Below, piece after piece: positions 15,260 through 15,930 of a stretch of 15,930 bases of DNA. The DNA is from Bacteroidota bacterium (GTDB lineage: Bacteria > Bacteroidota > Bacteroidia > Bacteroidales > Dysgonomonadaceae). The notes under the pieces were generated by a model, which made no database searches, was not told the DNA's origin, and was given only the letters and a program-made list of their open reading frames with translations. The position numbers were made by a program, and so were the translations under genes. How positions within the stretch are numbered: the first letter of the stretch is position 1; the number at the start of each line of letters is the position of its first letter. Location: assembly GCA_023418255.1 (NCBI GenBank), contig JAEZZZ010000126.1:1-15930 (forward strand), read 5' to 3'.

Positions 15260-15753
15260 ATGATAACAGTCAGCGGCCTTGATGTTCACAAAGATAGCAT
15301 ATTTATGTGTATTTTGGGTGAACAAGGTAAAAAAACAGAAGAAAATTTGGAGTAACCACACGCAAAATTAAACGCATCTCATCAGCCATGCGGTCATATT
15401 TTGTCCGTGATGTGTGTATGGAAAGTACGGTTATTTATTGGATTCCGATTTGGTGCTTGTTGGAAAAAGAGTTCACTTTTCATTTGCTCAACCCCCGGTT
15501 TCTTTAAAAAAATCCCGGCGGTAAGAGCGATATAGATGTATGGTGGATTGCTACCGTACTTATTAAAGACTTGGTCAGAGACAGTTTCGTGCCTGACGGC
15601 AACATTCAACTTCTGCGCCAATACGGACGCCGCATTCACGAGATCAACAAGGATATGGTTCGTTGCCAACAACGCATCGGTATGGAAAATCTGCCATGCG
15701 AGATGCCTTGTAAGGTTGCAGTAGTTAGTCGATCCTTAGAAATTAACATTTAG
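15260..15753 (+). pseudogene. IS110-family transposase, decayed remnant
   Basis: The sequence starts MITVSGLDVHKDSIFMCILG, the usual IS110 N-terminus with the first catalytic Asp. That frame stops at TAA 15353-15355. The protein continues one frame back from about 15352 (VTTRKIKRISSAMRSY, then VCMESTVIYWIPIW with the catalytic Glu, then FHLLNPRFL). An in-frame TAA at 15505-15507 follows, where a Lys is normally found. It resumes as GGKSDIDVWWIATVL, which retains the Asp-rich KSD motif but is one residue short against the usual KSDxKDAxWIA. The stretch RDSFVPDGNIQLLRQYGR and a degenerate end follow, closing at TAG 15751-15753. The second half of the transposase, with its Ser/Thr-containing catalytic region, is absent. 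With a frameshift, a nonsense codon and truncation, this copy cannot encode active transposase. Confidence 0.88.
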
Positions 15754-15837
15754 AATAGGACACATTGAAAGTCTGATTCGAAAAATGCATCTGAGAATAA
15801 AAAATAAATGAATGTCCGTATATTTCCCTAAAATGAT

Positions 15838-15845
15838 TATCTTTG
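15838..15845 (+). promoter_or_regulatory. -7 box for the IS1595-type transposase
   Basis: TATCTTTG matches the TAnnTTTG consensus, 15 bp before the transposase ATG. Transcription would start close to the ATG, leaving almost no leader. A TTTG -33 box is not evident at the expected position, so strength is uncertain. Confidence 0.55.
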
Positions 15846-15860
15846 CAAAAAAATATTTCT

Positions 15861-15930
15861 ATGAACCTGATTGATTTTATCTCAGAATTTCCCGATGAGG
15901 AAAGCTGCAAACAAAAGTTTAAAGCGTATC
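15861..15930 (+). CDS. IS1595-family (ISXO2-like) transposase, N-terminal 23 residues
   Basis: The gene runs off the end of the window. The visible residues include MNLIDFISEFPDEESCKQKF. A start of this kind, with FPDEESC followed by a basic helix, is typical of the region just before the zinc ribbon of IS1595/ISXO2-like DDE transposases. The zinc ribbon and the catalytic domain lie outside the window. The terminal inverted repeat should lie between about 15754 and 15860 but cannot be identified without the other end. It is unknown whether the element is intact. The alternative, an unrelated small gene, is less likely given the adjacent IS110 remnant. Confidence 0.68.
   Translation, partial: MNLIDFISEFPDEESCKQKFKAY

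Overview
The window looks like chromosomal DNA of a member of the Bacteroidota, most likely Bacteroidales-like. Three things point there: a 2.4-kb-codon SprA/Sov outer-membrane translocon of the type IX secretion system next to ruvA; promoters of the phylum's TAnnTTTG type with no clear Shine-Dalgarno sites; and an S16 protein with a long charged tail. Base composition is moderately AT-rich, and intergenic DNA is very AT-rich. No tRNA, rRNA, CRISPR array or complete prophage is visible.

Layout. Bases 1-130 hold the last codons and probable right end of an IS30-type element. It stops just short of the rpsP promoter; rpsP (S16) follows on the plus strand and ends at a strong bidirectional hairpin terminator. 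The next block is all on the minus strand. It holds a small macro-domain-like protein with its own promoter, then a tightly spaced run of five genes transcribed as DUF4199 membrane protein > DPM1-like glycosyltransferase > nitroreductase > ApbE-type flavin transferase lipoprotein > OprP-like porin. A separately promoted voltage-gated-type K+ channel with a C-terminal zinc ribbon comes next, still on the minus strand. A gene-free stretch (about 6.81-7.18 kb) carries several short repeats: a 7-bp tandem repeat, two GTCATTGCG elements and a small hairpin.

The largest feature is sprA (about 7.18-14.41 kb, minus strand), with ruvA directly upstream in the same direction. Its annotated start is doubtful: no in-frame ATG precedes the signal peptide. 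Either a CTG codon is used or one base has been gained right after an upstream ATG.

The right end is insertion-sequence territory. It has a decayed IS110-family transposase (one frameshift, one in-frame stop, degenerate 3' part) and then the first 23 codons of an IS1595/ISXO2-like transposase with its own promoter.

Functionally, the window mixes housekeeping genes (rpsP, ruvA), envelope functions (SprA translocon, porin, glycosyltransferase, DUF4199 protein, K+ channel) and flavin-related enzymes (ApbE, nitroreductase). I see no clearly new multi-gene system. The most useful points to check are the sprA start, the zinc-ribbon K+ channel, the dispersed small repeats, and the IS remnants beside ruvA and rpsP.
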